DNA of 64,000 nucleotides from Castanea sativa (taxonomy: Eukaryota > Streptophyta > Magnoliopsida > Fagales > Fagaceae), in assembly GCF_040712315.1 (NCBI RefSeq), contig NC_134023.1:70215889-70279888 (forward strand), in the 5' to 3' direction. The position numbers and the translations under genes are program-made. The notes below the pieces were generated by a model. It was not told the DNA's origin and searched no databases. It saw only the letters and a program-made list of their open reading frames with translations. Shown here piece by piece: positions 34,616-45,790 of this stretch. Position 1 is the stretch's first letter. The number at the start of each line of letters is the position of its first letter.

Positions 34616-35165
34616 AAAGGTGAAATTTATTGATTAAACATTGTGTTTTATATGGGGCTTATTCATAAACATTGTGTTTTATTTGTGTCAGTGGCTGGTC
34701 AATCAGCAGGTAAATGCTATATGCTTATATTTGTGTTTCCGTTTTTCTTCTTCATAAAATCAATTGCTAAGAAAAAAAAAAAAAAAAAAAAAAAAAGAGG
34801 TGAGAAAGATTTTTACATAACGAGGGTCCATTTAAGATCCACTTATTTTGTTGAAACTGAAAACTTTTTATTGAAAGTACTTTAGATAAAAAATAAAATT
34901 TATTGATTAAACATTGTGTTTTATATGGGGCTTATTCATAAACATTGTGTTTTATTTGTGTCAGTGTCTGGTCAATCAGCAGGTAAATGCTATATGCTTA
35001 TATTTGTGTTTCCGTTTTTCTTCTTCATAAAATCAATTGCTAAGAGAGAGAGGGGAAAAAAAAAAGAAGGTGAGAATGATTTTTACATAATATGGGTTTA
35101 TTTAAGATCTACTTATTTTGTTAAAATTGAAAATTTTTTTTGTTAAAAGTACTTTAGATAAAGGT
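34616..35165. repeat. 273-bp direct tandem duplication
   Basis: Two adjacent copies (about 34620-34892 and 34893-35165) share AAATTTATTGATTAAACATT, ATATGGGGCTTATTCATAAA, GTCAATCAGCAGGTAAATGC and TTTTTCTTCTTCATAAAATC with few differences. Homologous bases are offset by 273. The A-run (34772-34795) differs between copies. The matching 80- and 76-codon frames are an artefact of the duplication. Confidence 0.9.
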
Positions 35166-35680
35166 AAAAGCTAGCTGAAATAGTACAGTGAGACCCATGA
35201 ATAGTACAAAAAATGCAATAGAACCTATGAATAGTAGCAAAAATAAGTTGAATAGAAAAATAAGTTAGCAAAAATAATTTTTGCCAAACAGATACTAAAT
35301 TATCCTATTTTGACTACCCTTAAAAAAATATCAAACACCATGACATATGAATCACAATAATTTGGGTTCAACAAATATAAGAGTAATGCTTATATTCACA
35401 ACATTTTTATAGTAATTTTACAACAAATCCAGGAGTTAAACTGTTACTAATTCTAATTTGAACCCCGTTCTGACATATTTTTTTACTTACTAATAATAGC
35501 AAGTCACATAAGATATGTGACAGGAGAAAAGCTGTCACTTTATCTCTTGTCAATCAGTTTTTCTTTTCTCTTTTTAGTTTTTATATAATTTAAGTTTTTT
35601 TTTTTTTTTTTTTTATGAGGGATATAATTTAAGCTTTTTAGTGACCAATGATTATCCTAGAAAAAATTCTTACACTCTGC
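35166..35680. other. Non-genic, MITE-like at 35390-35530
   Basis: TTATATTCACAACATTTTTA and ATTTTACAACAAATCC resemble one end of the MITE-like type at 14500-14700, but no opposite end is visible. Confidence 0.3.
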
Positions 35681-35689
35681 TACTTAAAA

Positions 35690-35955
35690 TGAGGCAACTG
35701 TAATTGAAGAAAATTCGGGTTCTGCTTCTACTTATACTGAAGAAGAAGAAACCATTGAAGTTGCACGAGCAAGAGCAAGACCTCAAAGGGTGAACCGTAG
35801 GCAGACAAGGTATTTGTTGAGTGACTCTGAGAGTGAACATGCCAGTTGCCACAGAGGATTCTGACTTTGATCAGTTGTTCTGTTGTCAACTGGATGAAAA
35901 ACCCGAGATGGGAACTAATAAATCTCATTCCTCTTGTAATGTGCTTCAAGACTCT
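35690..35955 (+). pseudogene. Fragment of an unidentified nuclear-type protein gene
   Basis: A plus-strand frame reads ENSGSASTYTEEEETIEVAR, then RARPQRVNRRQTRYLLSDSE, and after one frameshift near 35840 MPVATEDSDFDQLFC and a stop. An acidic-serine stretch next to a basic RPQRVNRRQTR segment is typical of C-terminal tails of chromatin proteins. I do not recognise the parent gene. It has no start and no neighbours from the same gene. It may be a processed or captured scrap. Confidence 0.35.
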
Positions 35956-36655
35956 TAGTTGTTACTTCGAATATTACCTGCTAAACAGCCTAAACTGTGT
36001 TCCCTGGTAATGATCACTGTTTGCTGTAACTTGCAATGGGCAAGGATTTTTTCTCTCCTTCAATCCAATCCTAGAGTTGGTATATCTTTCTTATTATATT
36101 ATATATAGAAAATTATTGGTTTAAATTCTTTTTTTAATGTAAGATTTACATGTTTGACTAAAAAAATGTGTACAGTTTACATGAACCTAAATGTAAACCA
36201 ATAATTGTTGACCAAAATGGCCAAATACTACTGTTTACCGAAATATATTTAATCTATCACTGTTTCACAAATATGTAAGAATCTATCACTTTTTAGGTAC
36301 TCGAGTTTGGAAAATTCAAGTTTTCTATGGTACTCGAGTTCCATAAACTTGAGTTCTTTGAAAAAATAGCTTACATGATACAGTCTTCCTATGTATGTAT
36401 CCTAAATAATATCTTTCTAAGGTTCGAGAAATATAAATGACAATATATTTAATAATTAATTAATATGTGTATCCCGCCATGTCGTGTCCTATTTTTTCAA
36501 AAAAATATTGTGTGGTTGTATTGTACCCTTATATGTGTCTATGTTCATGCTTCCTAGCTAGAGTTTAAGCATTATAGAATCCATGGAGATTATAATCTCT
36601 CTCACCTATCGTCCCTTGAGGATTATAATTTCTCTCACTTCTAATATACAAAATA
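35956..36655. other. Non-genic
   Basis: AT-rich. There is a pair of CTCGAGTTT/CTCGAGTTCC phrases near 36300-36350, otherwise nothing recognised. Confidence 0.35.
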
Positions 36656-36659
36656 ATAG

Positions 36660-37125
36660 ATCTTCCAAAAGGCACCAACCAACTAAATTGAGGTATAGTA
36701 GTTATATGGCACCAACCAACTAAATTTTTTTTTTTTTAAGAAATTTATTTTTATATAAAAAATTTCTGATTAGGTGTTAATTTATTTTTACTATTCAAAC
36801 TGATTAGGTCTCCCTTAGGTATTAGTAGTTGTATGGCACCAACCAACTAAATTTAATTTTTTTTAAAGAAATTTATTTTTATCTAAAAATTTTCTGATTA
36901 GGCATTAATTTAATTAGGTCTTTCTTAATTATACTAGTTGTATGGCACCAAACAATTACATTTATTTTTTTCAAAAAAAATTATAAAGATAGGTATAGTA
37001 GTTATATGACACCAGCCAACTAAATTTAATTTTTTATAAAAGAAATTTATTTTTTTCTAAAATTTTTCATTAGGCATTAATTTATTTTTTTGCTATTCAA
37101 ATAGATTAGGTCTCCCCTAAGTATT
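36660..37125 (+). repeat. Tandem array of a roughly 115-145 bp unit (cluster 1)
   Basis: The phrase GGCACCAACCAACTAAATTT (or a near variant) starts near 36675, 36705, 36834, 36945 and 37009. Most units continue with AAGAAATTTATTTTTAT, CTGATTAGGCATTAATTT and GATTAGGTCTCCC. A second cluster lies at 38690-39010. Confidence 0.75.
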
Positions 37126-37600
37126 GATATTATTTGGAATAGTCATCACTATGAAACATTTCCTAAGAACATTCCAGGTTGGGTTTGGGAAAGCACCAGT
37201 GATGCCAAGGTCTTTGACAGCGTCATTTTGAGTTTATAAGTTTTGTTAAATAATGCAAAGCTCATAATACCAATAGTTTGGGCTAGTCATCATTCATCAC
37301 TAAGCATGTTCCAAGAAAGTAATAGATATAGATAAGAAATTGGAAAAGCACCTAATAATTGCAAAAACTTGAGAAAGAAAGCAAATCATAAGAGTAAGTC
37401 AATTAAATGTATTCATCAAAAGATAATGAATGATCTTCTTCGACCTTTGTTATTTTATATTAGTAAAATATAAAAATATTTTCATTGCAGTGGGTGGAAA
37501 TACACCATGGATGCCAAGTCTTAGTCTAGATGTTCTTCAGTAATGCAAAGACTTTCAAAGAATGCACAAGATAGATACTAGGAAAATGCCAGCAGTACTG
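37126..37600 (+). repeat. Dispersed repeat D copy
   Basis: It shares CTATGAAACATTTCCTAAGA, GGGAAAGCACCA, TTTTGTTAAATAATGCAAAG, CATGTTCCAAGAAAGTAA and GTGGGTGGAAATACACCATG with the copy at 39020-39460. It follows tandem cluster 1 exactly as the other copy follows cluster 2, so the two together form one larger repeat. Confidence 0.65.
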
Positions 37601-37710
37601 GATGTAGGCTTTTATACTTGTTGAATGAAGATGGATGTAGGCTTTTTTACTTGTTGAATGAAGAGTACTATTTTACAAACAAATAAAAGGGGAATCAAGA
37701 GATAGAGAGT

Positions 37711-37836
37711 GTTAGAGAAATATTAGACATATAAACCCATTGTATAGGCCCAAGACTACACCTACTATGTAACTCTTGTATTCTTGTATTCCTATTATAT
37801 GCTTCCTCTTCCACATCTACTTTAGCATTTTCAACA
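37711..37836 (+). repeat. Short LTR-like unit (TRIM or copia), 126 bp
   Basis: It begins TGTTAGAGAAATATTAGACA and ends TTTTCAACA. The flanking TAGTATACAC could be a mutated primer-binding site. A partial relative is at 16931-17030. No second LTR or internal domain is seen. Confidence 0.4.
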
Positions 37837-38126
37837 TAGTATACACATTTATGCTAATATTTAACCGAGGAAAACTTGAATTTATTCGATTGGAAATTAA
37901 AAAAATAAAATATAAAAAATTGAAAGTTTTCAAAAAAAAAATATATATATTTCTTTTTTAATTTGAGATAAAAATCCAACTCTAGCATAATCTAAGTGTA
38001 TATGTGTGTGAAACTCCTCCCTTCTAGAGATTTGAACTTCAATCCTTGCCCCTACCTTAAAAGAACTTATACTTGTAAAGAGATCATTACAAGCCAAGGT
38101 TGCATGGTTATATTACTCTATAAAGC

Positions 38127-38153
38127 CCACGCATTGTGTGGGTATAGGTCTAG
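38127..38153 (+). mobile_element. Helitron 3' terminus candidate
   Basis: GCCCACGCATTGTGTGGGT forms a short GC-rich hairpin, followed by ATAGGT and CTAGT. A hairpin a few bases before a terminal CTAG next to T is the plant Helitron 3' end signature. No 5' end or Rep/helicase gene was linked to it. Confidence 0.45.
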
Positions 38154-38378
38154 TAATAATAGATTCCCAAACCATAAGCATATAAATTATATCAATTTAA
38201 GAAAAACTAGCTTAAACAAAAGACAACAAATACATAAAGCTTATGCTATTTGGTTATATATAACAAATATTTGAGAAAAAAATACATACAGGTAGGTGCC
38301 GTAGGCAGGAGAAGGGAAGACCAAACCAAAAAACCGTACAATGGATAGGAGAATGAAGAAATACACCAAATAACCATG

Positions 38379-38410
<32 letters not shown>

Positions 38411-38689
38411 TAGTCTACCCAAAAGGAGTCCACGTAAAAATCAAATACCCTAAACTTCTAAAAGTTTACATTAATTTTGTTTTTGTTATTCAAACTGATT
38501 GGATCTTTTTTACGGTGTCTTGCAGCTACATTATCAAAGATTATGGACTGAATTGATGAAAGATAAAGTTAATGGGGTCTATTTACTACAGTACAAAATT
38601 TTATATAATAAATTGACTTAAATAAAAGTTTTTTTTTTTTTAGTGAGTGTAAATGCAACTAATCCAAAATTCAAGGTGTGTCAGAGTAT

Positions 38690-39010
38690 TTTTCTATCTC
38701 CCTTATGTATAGTAGTTGTATGGCATCAACCAACTAAATTTAATTTAATTTTTTTAAAAGAAATTTATTTTTATCTAAAAATGTTCTAATTAGGCATTAA
38801 TTTAATTAGGCCTTTGTTAATTACACTAGTTGTATGGCACCAACCAATTAAATCTTTTTTTTTTTTTTTTTAAGAAAGAAAAGATAACGATAGGTATAGT
38901 AGTTGTATGACACCAACCAACTAAATTTATTTATATTTTTTAAATTTTTGATTAGGCACTAATTAATTTAGTTTATTCTATTCAAATTGATGAGGTCTCC
39001 CTTAGGTATA
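38690..39010 (+). repeat. Tandem array, cluster 2
   Basis: Three further units of the cluster 1 sequence, beginning near 38720 (GTATGGCATCAACCAACTAA), 38833 and 38907. Confidence 0.75.
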
Positions 39011-39019
39011 GTAGGTGTA

Positions 39020-39460
39020 TATGATATGATTTGGAATAGGCACAACTATGAAACATTTTCTAAGAACATACCGGATTGGGATTGGGAAAGCACCATTGAC
39101 TTTATAGGTTTTGTTAAATAATGCAAAGCTCATAATACCAATAGTTTAGTAATCAGCCATCGCTAAGCATGTTCCAAGAAAGTAATAGATATAGATAAGA
39201 AATTGGAAAAACACCATTGACCCTAAAGGTTTTGGCTTCTTCTTGAGTAGGACCTAATTGCAAAAACTTGAGAAAGAAAGAAAATCATAAGAGTAAGTCA
39301 ACTAAATGTATTTATTCATTAAAAGAAAATGAATTATCTTCTTCAACCTTTTTTTTTTATATATTAGTAAAATATAAAAAGATTTTCGTGAAGTGGGTGG
39401 AAATACACCAAGGATGCCAAGTCTTAGTCTGGGTATTCTTCAATAATGCAAATATTAATG
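39020..39460 (+). repeat. Dispersed repeat D copy
   Basis: Near-parallel to 37126-37600, with TAGGTTTTGTTAAATAATGC, AAAACTTGAGAAAGAAAG and GTGGGTGGAAATACACCAAG. Confidence 0.65.
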
Positions 39461-39719
39461 GATAAAATAAGTTTTGCACCACATCCACAGAAAATTTTAC
39501 ACGGGTAATAGTCGGGAAATAAATGGATATTTTCATAATTTATAAGGTAAGTATAAAAAGGGTGATATACACTTTTAATCCTAAGCAAGTATTAATGTAT
39601 ATCACCAAAACTTAATTATCTTATCCACTAATACTAATTGTACTTCCTGGAAAAATAGCCAGCCCAATAGAAAGGGGTAATGAAAAAAAAAAAAAAACCA
39701 AAATTCAAAAAGGATTTAA

Positions 39720-40022
39720 AAGAGAAAGAGAGCAAAGTAAGGTTATTTTAAAAAGAATTGAAGAGAGAGAGAGAGAAGAAAAGGCTTGACTGGATTAAAG
39801 AAAGAGAGAAGAGTGGTTGGCCTACGGATGACAGGATGAGTATCACGAAGTCAAAATAAATAAATAAATAAAAATTAGAAAAATATAGAGGTAACGTAGA
39901 GCGGTAGAGGGGAGCCATCCTATAAAGTAATGAGAAAGACCGAAGGGTCTGGCAGCCAGTGGACAAACTGAAAGAAGAAAAAGAAAAAGAAGAAGAAGAA
40001 GAACGAAGGACAACTACCTGAG
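39720..40022 (+). promoter_or_regulatory. Promoter and non-coding first exon of ankyrin gene 2
   Basis: The block matches 25430-25660. Shared elements are AGAGTGGTTGGCC, ATCACGAAGTCAAAATAA, GGTAACGTAGAG, a TATA box (TATAAAG at 39921), AATGAGAAAG, a purine-rich GAAGAA run and CTACCTGAG with the donor GT at 40023. By analogy an untranslated first exon ends at 40022. Confidence 0.55.
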
Positions 40023-41508
40023 GTAAAACTTATGTTGAGTTTTTCACCTTTTCTTTTTCCATTTGTTTCTTCATTTATTTATTTTGTTTTTTCTCTTGAT
40101 GGGTTTGAATTGGCATCCCACCTCCAACTATTAATTTTCAAAAACATAATTCGTCACTTAATGTGATTATTTTTTCTTTATTTTTAAGTTTGTCAGAAAA
40201 CGTTAAACTATTATAAATTTTACTATAAAATACTTGAAAACTGAAATGACAACAAATATAAGGGATGCCACATCCATATCATACTAGATAAACTCTTTAT
40301 TACTTCTTTGCTTCGTGATAAAAAGTTGATATATAATTTGTAAGACTTTTGTAACAAAATTAGTAATATCTTTAACATCTCTTATATATTTAATATTCAT
40401 GTTATGATATTTTGTAAGACTTTTGTAGTATTTTTTATTTTCTATTTTTTAGAATCATAGTAAAATTATTAACATCCTTAACATCTCTCATATATTTAAT
40501 ATTCATGTTATGAAATTTTGAGGGTGTAATAAATTTTCATTTATAGGTATATTGGAATATAATTTTCCTTTAGCATCAATCATACATTTGGTCATATTAA
40601 AAAAATAAAAATAAAAAATAAAACTCATACATTTGGTATGCATGTTTCACCATTTTGAAGGTCTAATAAATTTTCATTTCTGGCTATATTAGCCCCTTCA
40701 CGTTGATCTGCGCTTGTTTAGTGTATTAAAAAAATTATTCTAAATCTTAAAAATTTGTCCAATTTTTTTTATAAGACTATCTTAGAAATATAAAAAAATG
40801 AAGCCAATGTGGGTTAAATTTCCTATTTTTTATAAAACTATTTCAGACACCTAGAAGATCATGACACCAATGATGGATAAAATTCCTTTTGTAAGTGGTA
40901 CAGACTACTTAGATGCATAAATGTTATTCTATAAAAGAAGCCAACATATTCACCAAGAATCTAACATGACATTTAAAAAAGAAGCTGAAAGAATGACACT
41001 TCTACTCAAAAGAACTCTTTTTTTTTTAATAAAAAATAAAAATCATTCTTAAATTTCTTTTGGGATTGAGATCATTCCACACTCATATCGAAGTCTTTTT
41101 CTTTTTACTTATTGTTTGGATAATTCGATCATAACAACCACGGCAATATAGGATTTGAAGTAGAGGAAGTGTATTTCTCTCACTTGTAAGTTGTAACCTA
41201 AAATATATGCTATGATATAGAGAAAGGAAATATAGTAACATAAAATATGTGCTACTCTGAAGCTGGCTTGCCATTGAGCAGAGTCTAAATCAAATTGAAA
41301 CCATACTCCAAAGCAGCCAAAACCACGTAGGAATAAAAATTTAAAACATACTGACGTTTTGATTAGGCCACTTGCTGGAGATCTTCGAAACAAATTAGGA
41401 TGAGTTGGTAACATTGGCTTCGTTGTATGCAGCACTACTAATTCAAGGCACACATCAACAAGATCAGACTAAGAGAAACCCTGCCTCAATATATCAGCCT
41501 TCTCTAAA
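40023..41508 (+). other. Probable 5' UTR intron and leader of ankyrin gene 2
   Basis: Non-coding. Segments match the corresponding intron of gene 1 in order. A conserved acceptor-like CGTTGTATGCAG (41421-41432) would join the untranslated exon to a leader ending AAATGAATGAGG at the start codon. Confidence 0.5.
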
Positions 41509-44500
41509 ATGAATGAGGGGATGAAGAAGGCTGCTGAAAGTGGAGATATTAATGCCTTGCACCAATTAATTGGAGAGGATGTAAATCTTTTGGATCGCAT
41601 TGACCAGGTACCACGTGTTCAAACTCCTTTACACATAGCTGCATCTGCTGGGCACATCCAATTTGCCATGGAGATGATGAGATTGAAGCCCTCATTTGCT
41701 CGGAAACTAAATCCAGACGGGTTTAGCCCTATTCATCTTGCTCTAAAAATTGGGCATATTGAGCTAGTGCATCAGTTTCTAAAGATTGATAGGGACCTTG
41801 CTCATGTCAAAGGAAAGGATTGTATCACTCCTTTGCATTATGTTGTAGCAACAGGTGATCATCACATTGATCTATTGGACAAATTTCTATTAGTTTGTTC
41901 TGATTCCGTTGGAGATGTGACAGTACGAGATGAGACAGCTCTACATATTGCCCTAAAAAATGACCAGCTCGAGGCTTTCAAATTTTTGGTGGGATGGCTT
42001 GGAAGAAATTTCTTTAAAAATGCGTCATTAAATGTAAAAATGGTCCTGGACCAGAAGGATGATGAAGGCAATAATGTGTTGCACATTGCAGTATCAAAAA
42101 ATGAAACCCAGGCAAGTTTTGTCTCTCCATTAAATTCTATTCAATATTAACAAAATATGAGCATAAAAAAAAATTACGAATAGTCTAGATAACCATTTTG
42201 TTTTTTGAACTTGTTTTCGAACCAAGACTCCTTTTTTGGGGCCAAGTAAATTTTTTTAATTAAATATACTACTTAAAAATGTTTATAATTTTAGGGAGTA
42301 ATGGCCTCCCTTGGTATACGTACGTACAGTTCCATCACTAGTTATATATAGAATAATTATCTTATTTTTCTAATGATTCACTGGCTTAATTATCAATTGC
42401 ATATAATACATAATGATCATTTTTTCCTTCTTTAATTATAAATTTATAATTATAGTTAAAAAAAATTATAAAAGAAGAAGAAGCTTATTCGTTTGGATTA
42501 AGAACAACCAAGGATGAAACTTAACTAATTTACATTATGCAGATTGTTAGTCACTTACTCGCTTGGGGGTTCCAATTTGTTGACGTAAATATTACAAATT
42601 TAGAGGGCAAAACAGCATGGGACATCTTGCAAGGACAAACACAAGTAAATAGCAGAGAGATCAGGCTTATGCTACACAGTGCTGGAGCTTTATCAGGTGT
42701 ATCTCTTTCTTCAAATGCTCAAAGTGATGATAATAACATTGATGAATTTTACAACTTAATTGGAGAGGATGTACAACTTTTGAAGCACATCGACGAGCTA
42801 CCATTTGTTAATACTCCTTTACACATAGCTGCATCTTATGGGAACATCCAATTTGCCCTGGAGATGATGACTTTAAAGCCCTCATTTGCAAGGAAACAAA
42901 ATCAAAATGGGTTTAGCCCTATTCACCTCGCTCTAAGGAATAAGTGTACCCAGCTGGTGGTTCGGCTTCTACAAATTGATGGGGACCTTCTTCGTGTCAA
43001 AGGAAGGGAGCGGCTAACTCCTTTGCATTACGTAGTAGAAAGTGGTGAGAGCCTTCATCTATTGGAGGAATTTTTATCAGTTTGTCCAGATTCTATTACA
43101 GATGTGACGGTGCGAAACGAGACGGCTTTGCATATTGCCCTTAAATATAACAGGCTCAAGGCATTTCGATTCTTGGTGGGATGGCTTGCAAATAATTCTT
43201 CTAAAAATGCTGAATTTAATCAAAGAAAAGTCCTGAACTGGGAGGACAATGCAGGCAATACTGTGTTGCACATGTTAGCATTAAAAAATAAAATCGAGGT
43301 AAGCTCTCTCCATTAACATCTATTAAGTATTAACAAAATATGAATTAAAGGGGAAAAAAAAAACATAAAATAACCAACCATGAATAGTCTAGATAACCAT
43401 CTTATTTTTGAACCAAAACTCATTTTTTGGGGTCAAGTAAATTTCTTTCATTTTTTTTCTTTTCAAAATTTAAAATATTTTATACCAAAATATACTATTT
43501 GAAAATGTTTAAAATTTTAGGGAGTGGTGGCCTCCCTTGGTCTATTTACAGTTTTGTCACTGGCGTAATATATATATTATCTTATAATTATCCTGTGCGT
43601 TTGCAATTGCATGTAATAGAATATGATTTTTTTTTCCTTCTTGATTATAATTTTAGTTATAAAATATATATATAAAATAAGTAGATGAAACTTAAAGGAA
43701 GGGAGCATCTCACTCATTTGCATCACATAGTAGAAAGTGGTAAACACCTTGATCTATTGGAAGAATTTTTATTGGTCTGTCCTGATTCTGTTGTAGACGT
43801 GACAGGGCGAAACGAGACTGCTTTGCATATTGCCCTCAAATATAACAAGCTTGAGGTTTTTAAATTCTTAGTGACATGGCTTGGAGTAAATGTTTATAAA
43901 AATGCTAAATCGTATCAAAGAACAATCTTGAATTGGAAGGATGATGAAGGCAATACTGTGTTGCATGTTGCAGTATTAAAAAATCAATCACGGGCAAGTT
44001 CTCTCCAATAACATCTACTAAGTATTATATTAGCAAAAAGAAAACATCTACTAAGTTTTAACAACGTATAAATAAATAAAACATCTAAAATAACCAACCA
44101 TGAATAGTCTACATGACCATTTTATTTTTTGAACCAAAACTCATTTTTGGGGTCAAATAAATTTCTTTCTACTTTTTTCCCAAAATTTAAAATATACTTT
44201 AAAATGTTTAAAATTTTAGTGAGTGGTGGCCTCCCTCGATCTATGTACAGTTCTGTCACCGGCGTAATATATAAAAAAAATTATCTTATATTTTAATGAT
44301 TCAGTGGCTTTGCAATTGCATGTAATACATTATGATCATTTTTTTTTCTTATAAGAAACTTATGCAAGGATGAGACTTGACTGATTTACATTACGCAGGC
44401 TGTGAAGCACTTACTTGCTTGGGGTTACAAATTTGTCGATGTAAACCATAAGAATTTAGAGGATAAAACAGCATGGGATATCTTGCAAGGGATGACACAA

Positions 44501-45145
44501 GTAGAGAATGGAGAGAATGGAGAATCGGGTTCATCTCTTTCTACATCTAATAGGTATGCAAAGTACCAAGGGCTACCAGTATCAAGTTGTTTTCAGTTTT
44601 TGAAAACGGATTTTAAGCGTGAAATAAGGAAATTATCAGAAGAAAGGCGCAGTTTGCTTCTGGTGGTTGCAGTACTGCTTGTGACAGTCAGCTATCAAGC
44701 GGTACTTAGCCCTCCTGGTGGACTTTGGCAAGATAATGGTTTGTGCAATACCACTAAGGTAGGGAGTAGTCTTGATGGAACCAATACAACACTACCGAAA
44801 ACCAAACCAAGTTTTTTTAACCCCAATATTGACAATACAACTCCGTTTAATACCACAGCAGTGTGTGAACACCAAGCAGGGACAGCCATTGCTTTCGAAG
44901 ATGGCCTTTTTCCGGTGTTCCTCGTTTGTAATACTATCACATTTATGATCTCAAACTCATTAATTATTTTCCTCGTTCCAAATGGGTACATGAAGGTTTT
45001 GTTCTTCGCACTCAATGTCACCCTCTGTTTTAGCTATTCTTATGCACTTCTCGCCATAGCCGGTGATCCATATAAGGCATATACGGCGGGTATTTTGACG
45101 ACTATTTCGGCCTTGTTTATTTTTGTAGCACAGTTTTTTTCCTAG
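41509..45145 (+). CDS. Ankyrin repeat protein with PGG domain, BDA1-like (gene 2)
   Basis: Four coding exons join in phase 0: 41509-42111, 42543-43298, 43685-43993, 44399-45145, about 804 residues. Exons 1 and 2 parallel gene 1 (MNEGMKKAAESGDINALHQL; FVDVNITNLEGKTAWDILQ then a second module). Exon 3 adds a third, N-terminally truncated ankyrin module (LKGREHLTHLHHIVESGKHL through EGNTVLHVAVLKNQ) absent from gene 1. Exon 4 carries FVDVNHKNLEDKTAWDILQ, a linker, the PGG domain (SLLLVVAVLLVTVSYQAVL then SPPGGLWQDN) and further hydrophobic segments. Introns after exons 1 and 3 have GC donors; the one after exon 2 has GT. The exon 3 acceptor (TAG at 43682) has a weak context. It is likely a plasma-membrane or endomembrane immune regulator, by analogy with BDA1. 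No stops or frameshifts are visible. The C-terminal membrane part differs strongly from gene 1. Confidence 0.82.
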
Positions 45146-45790
45146 AAGCAATGATCAGACTCAGTGCAATACGACACAAAGAAGCAGGGACAGCCATTGG
45201 TTTAGAAGGCCCTTTTCTGATATTCTTGATTTACAGTAATTGTTCTCCTCATTCCAGATGTTGCCTACTTCCTCTGGTTTTGTTATTTTTGTTCCCAGGA
45301 TCCAGATTGGTCGAATTTTCCTGCTTTGGAAAGAGTCAGGCTAAGTGGTTTGCAGATTCAATCAAGGGAGAAGAAATGACGGAATAAAAAAAAAAATAGC
45401 CGACCTTGGAGCTGTATGCGTCTGTAATGTGTGTCAATTTTTATTTTCAGTTTCTTTGATAATAAAATTTAGTCTATGTTTCTTTGTGCATCGTTGTAGT
45501 ACTTAATGTATATTGTAATAAATCAGTGTGATTGGCTAGTATTAATTTTTGAATTTATAATCAAATTTCTAAGAGTGTTTAGTTTTGAAAGCTCAGGATA
45601 TTATTGGGTGCTTTAAATTTCAATAAGATCATGCTTTGGAAGCATAATATCATGACCATGAAACAGTGGTCATACTTATATTATTTGCGATAATAGAGTG
45701 AAGCTTTTGGGAAAGAATAAACTCTACTTTGAATCAAAATAAGGTAAAACACCGTTGGCCTGGTCATAATACATGATATTATGATTAATT
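45146..45790 (+). other. 3' flank of ankyrin gene 2 with a partial PGG duplication
   Basis: Shortly after the stop, 45165-45245 reads HKEAGTAIGLEGPFLIFLIY, a second degenerate copy of the CEHQAGTAIAFEDGLFPVFL segment of exon 4. It is followed by the family's 3' flank (GTTGCCTACTTCCTCTGG, AATAAAATTTAGTC, CAGTGTGATTGG). The duplicate is outside the reading frame of the gene. Confidence 0.6.

Noticed and set aside
34643..35146. Two similar 80- and 76-codon frames that could be a small gene pair
   Set aside because: Explained by a 273-bp tandem duplication; the frames run through a poly-A stretch and have no family match I recognise.
43427..43675. Plus-strand 82-codon frame between gene 2 exons
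   Set aside because: Lies entirely in the intron between exons 2 and 3; the same intronic text occurs in gene 1.
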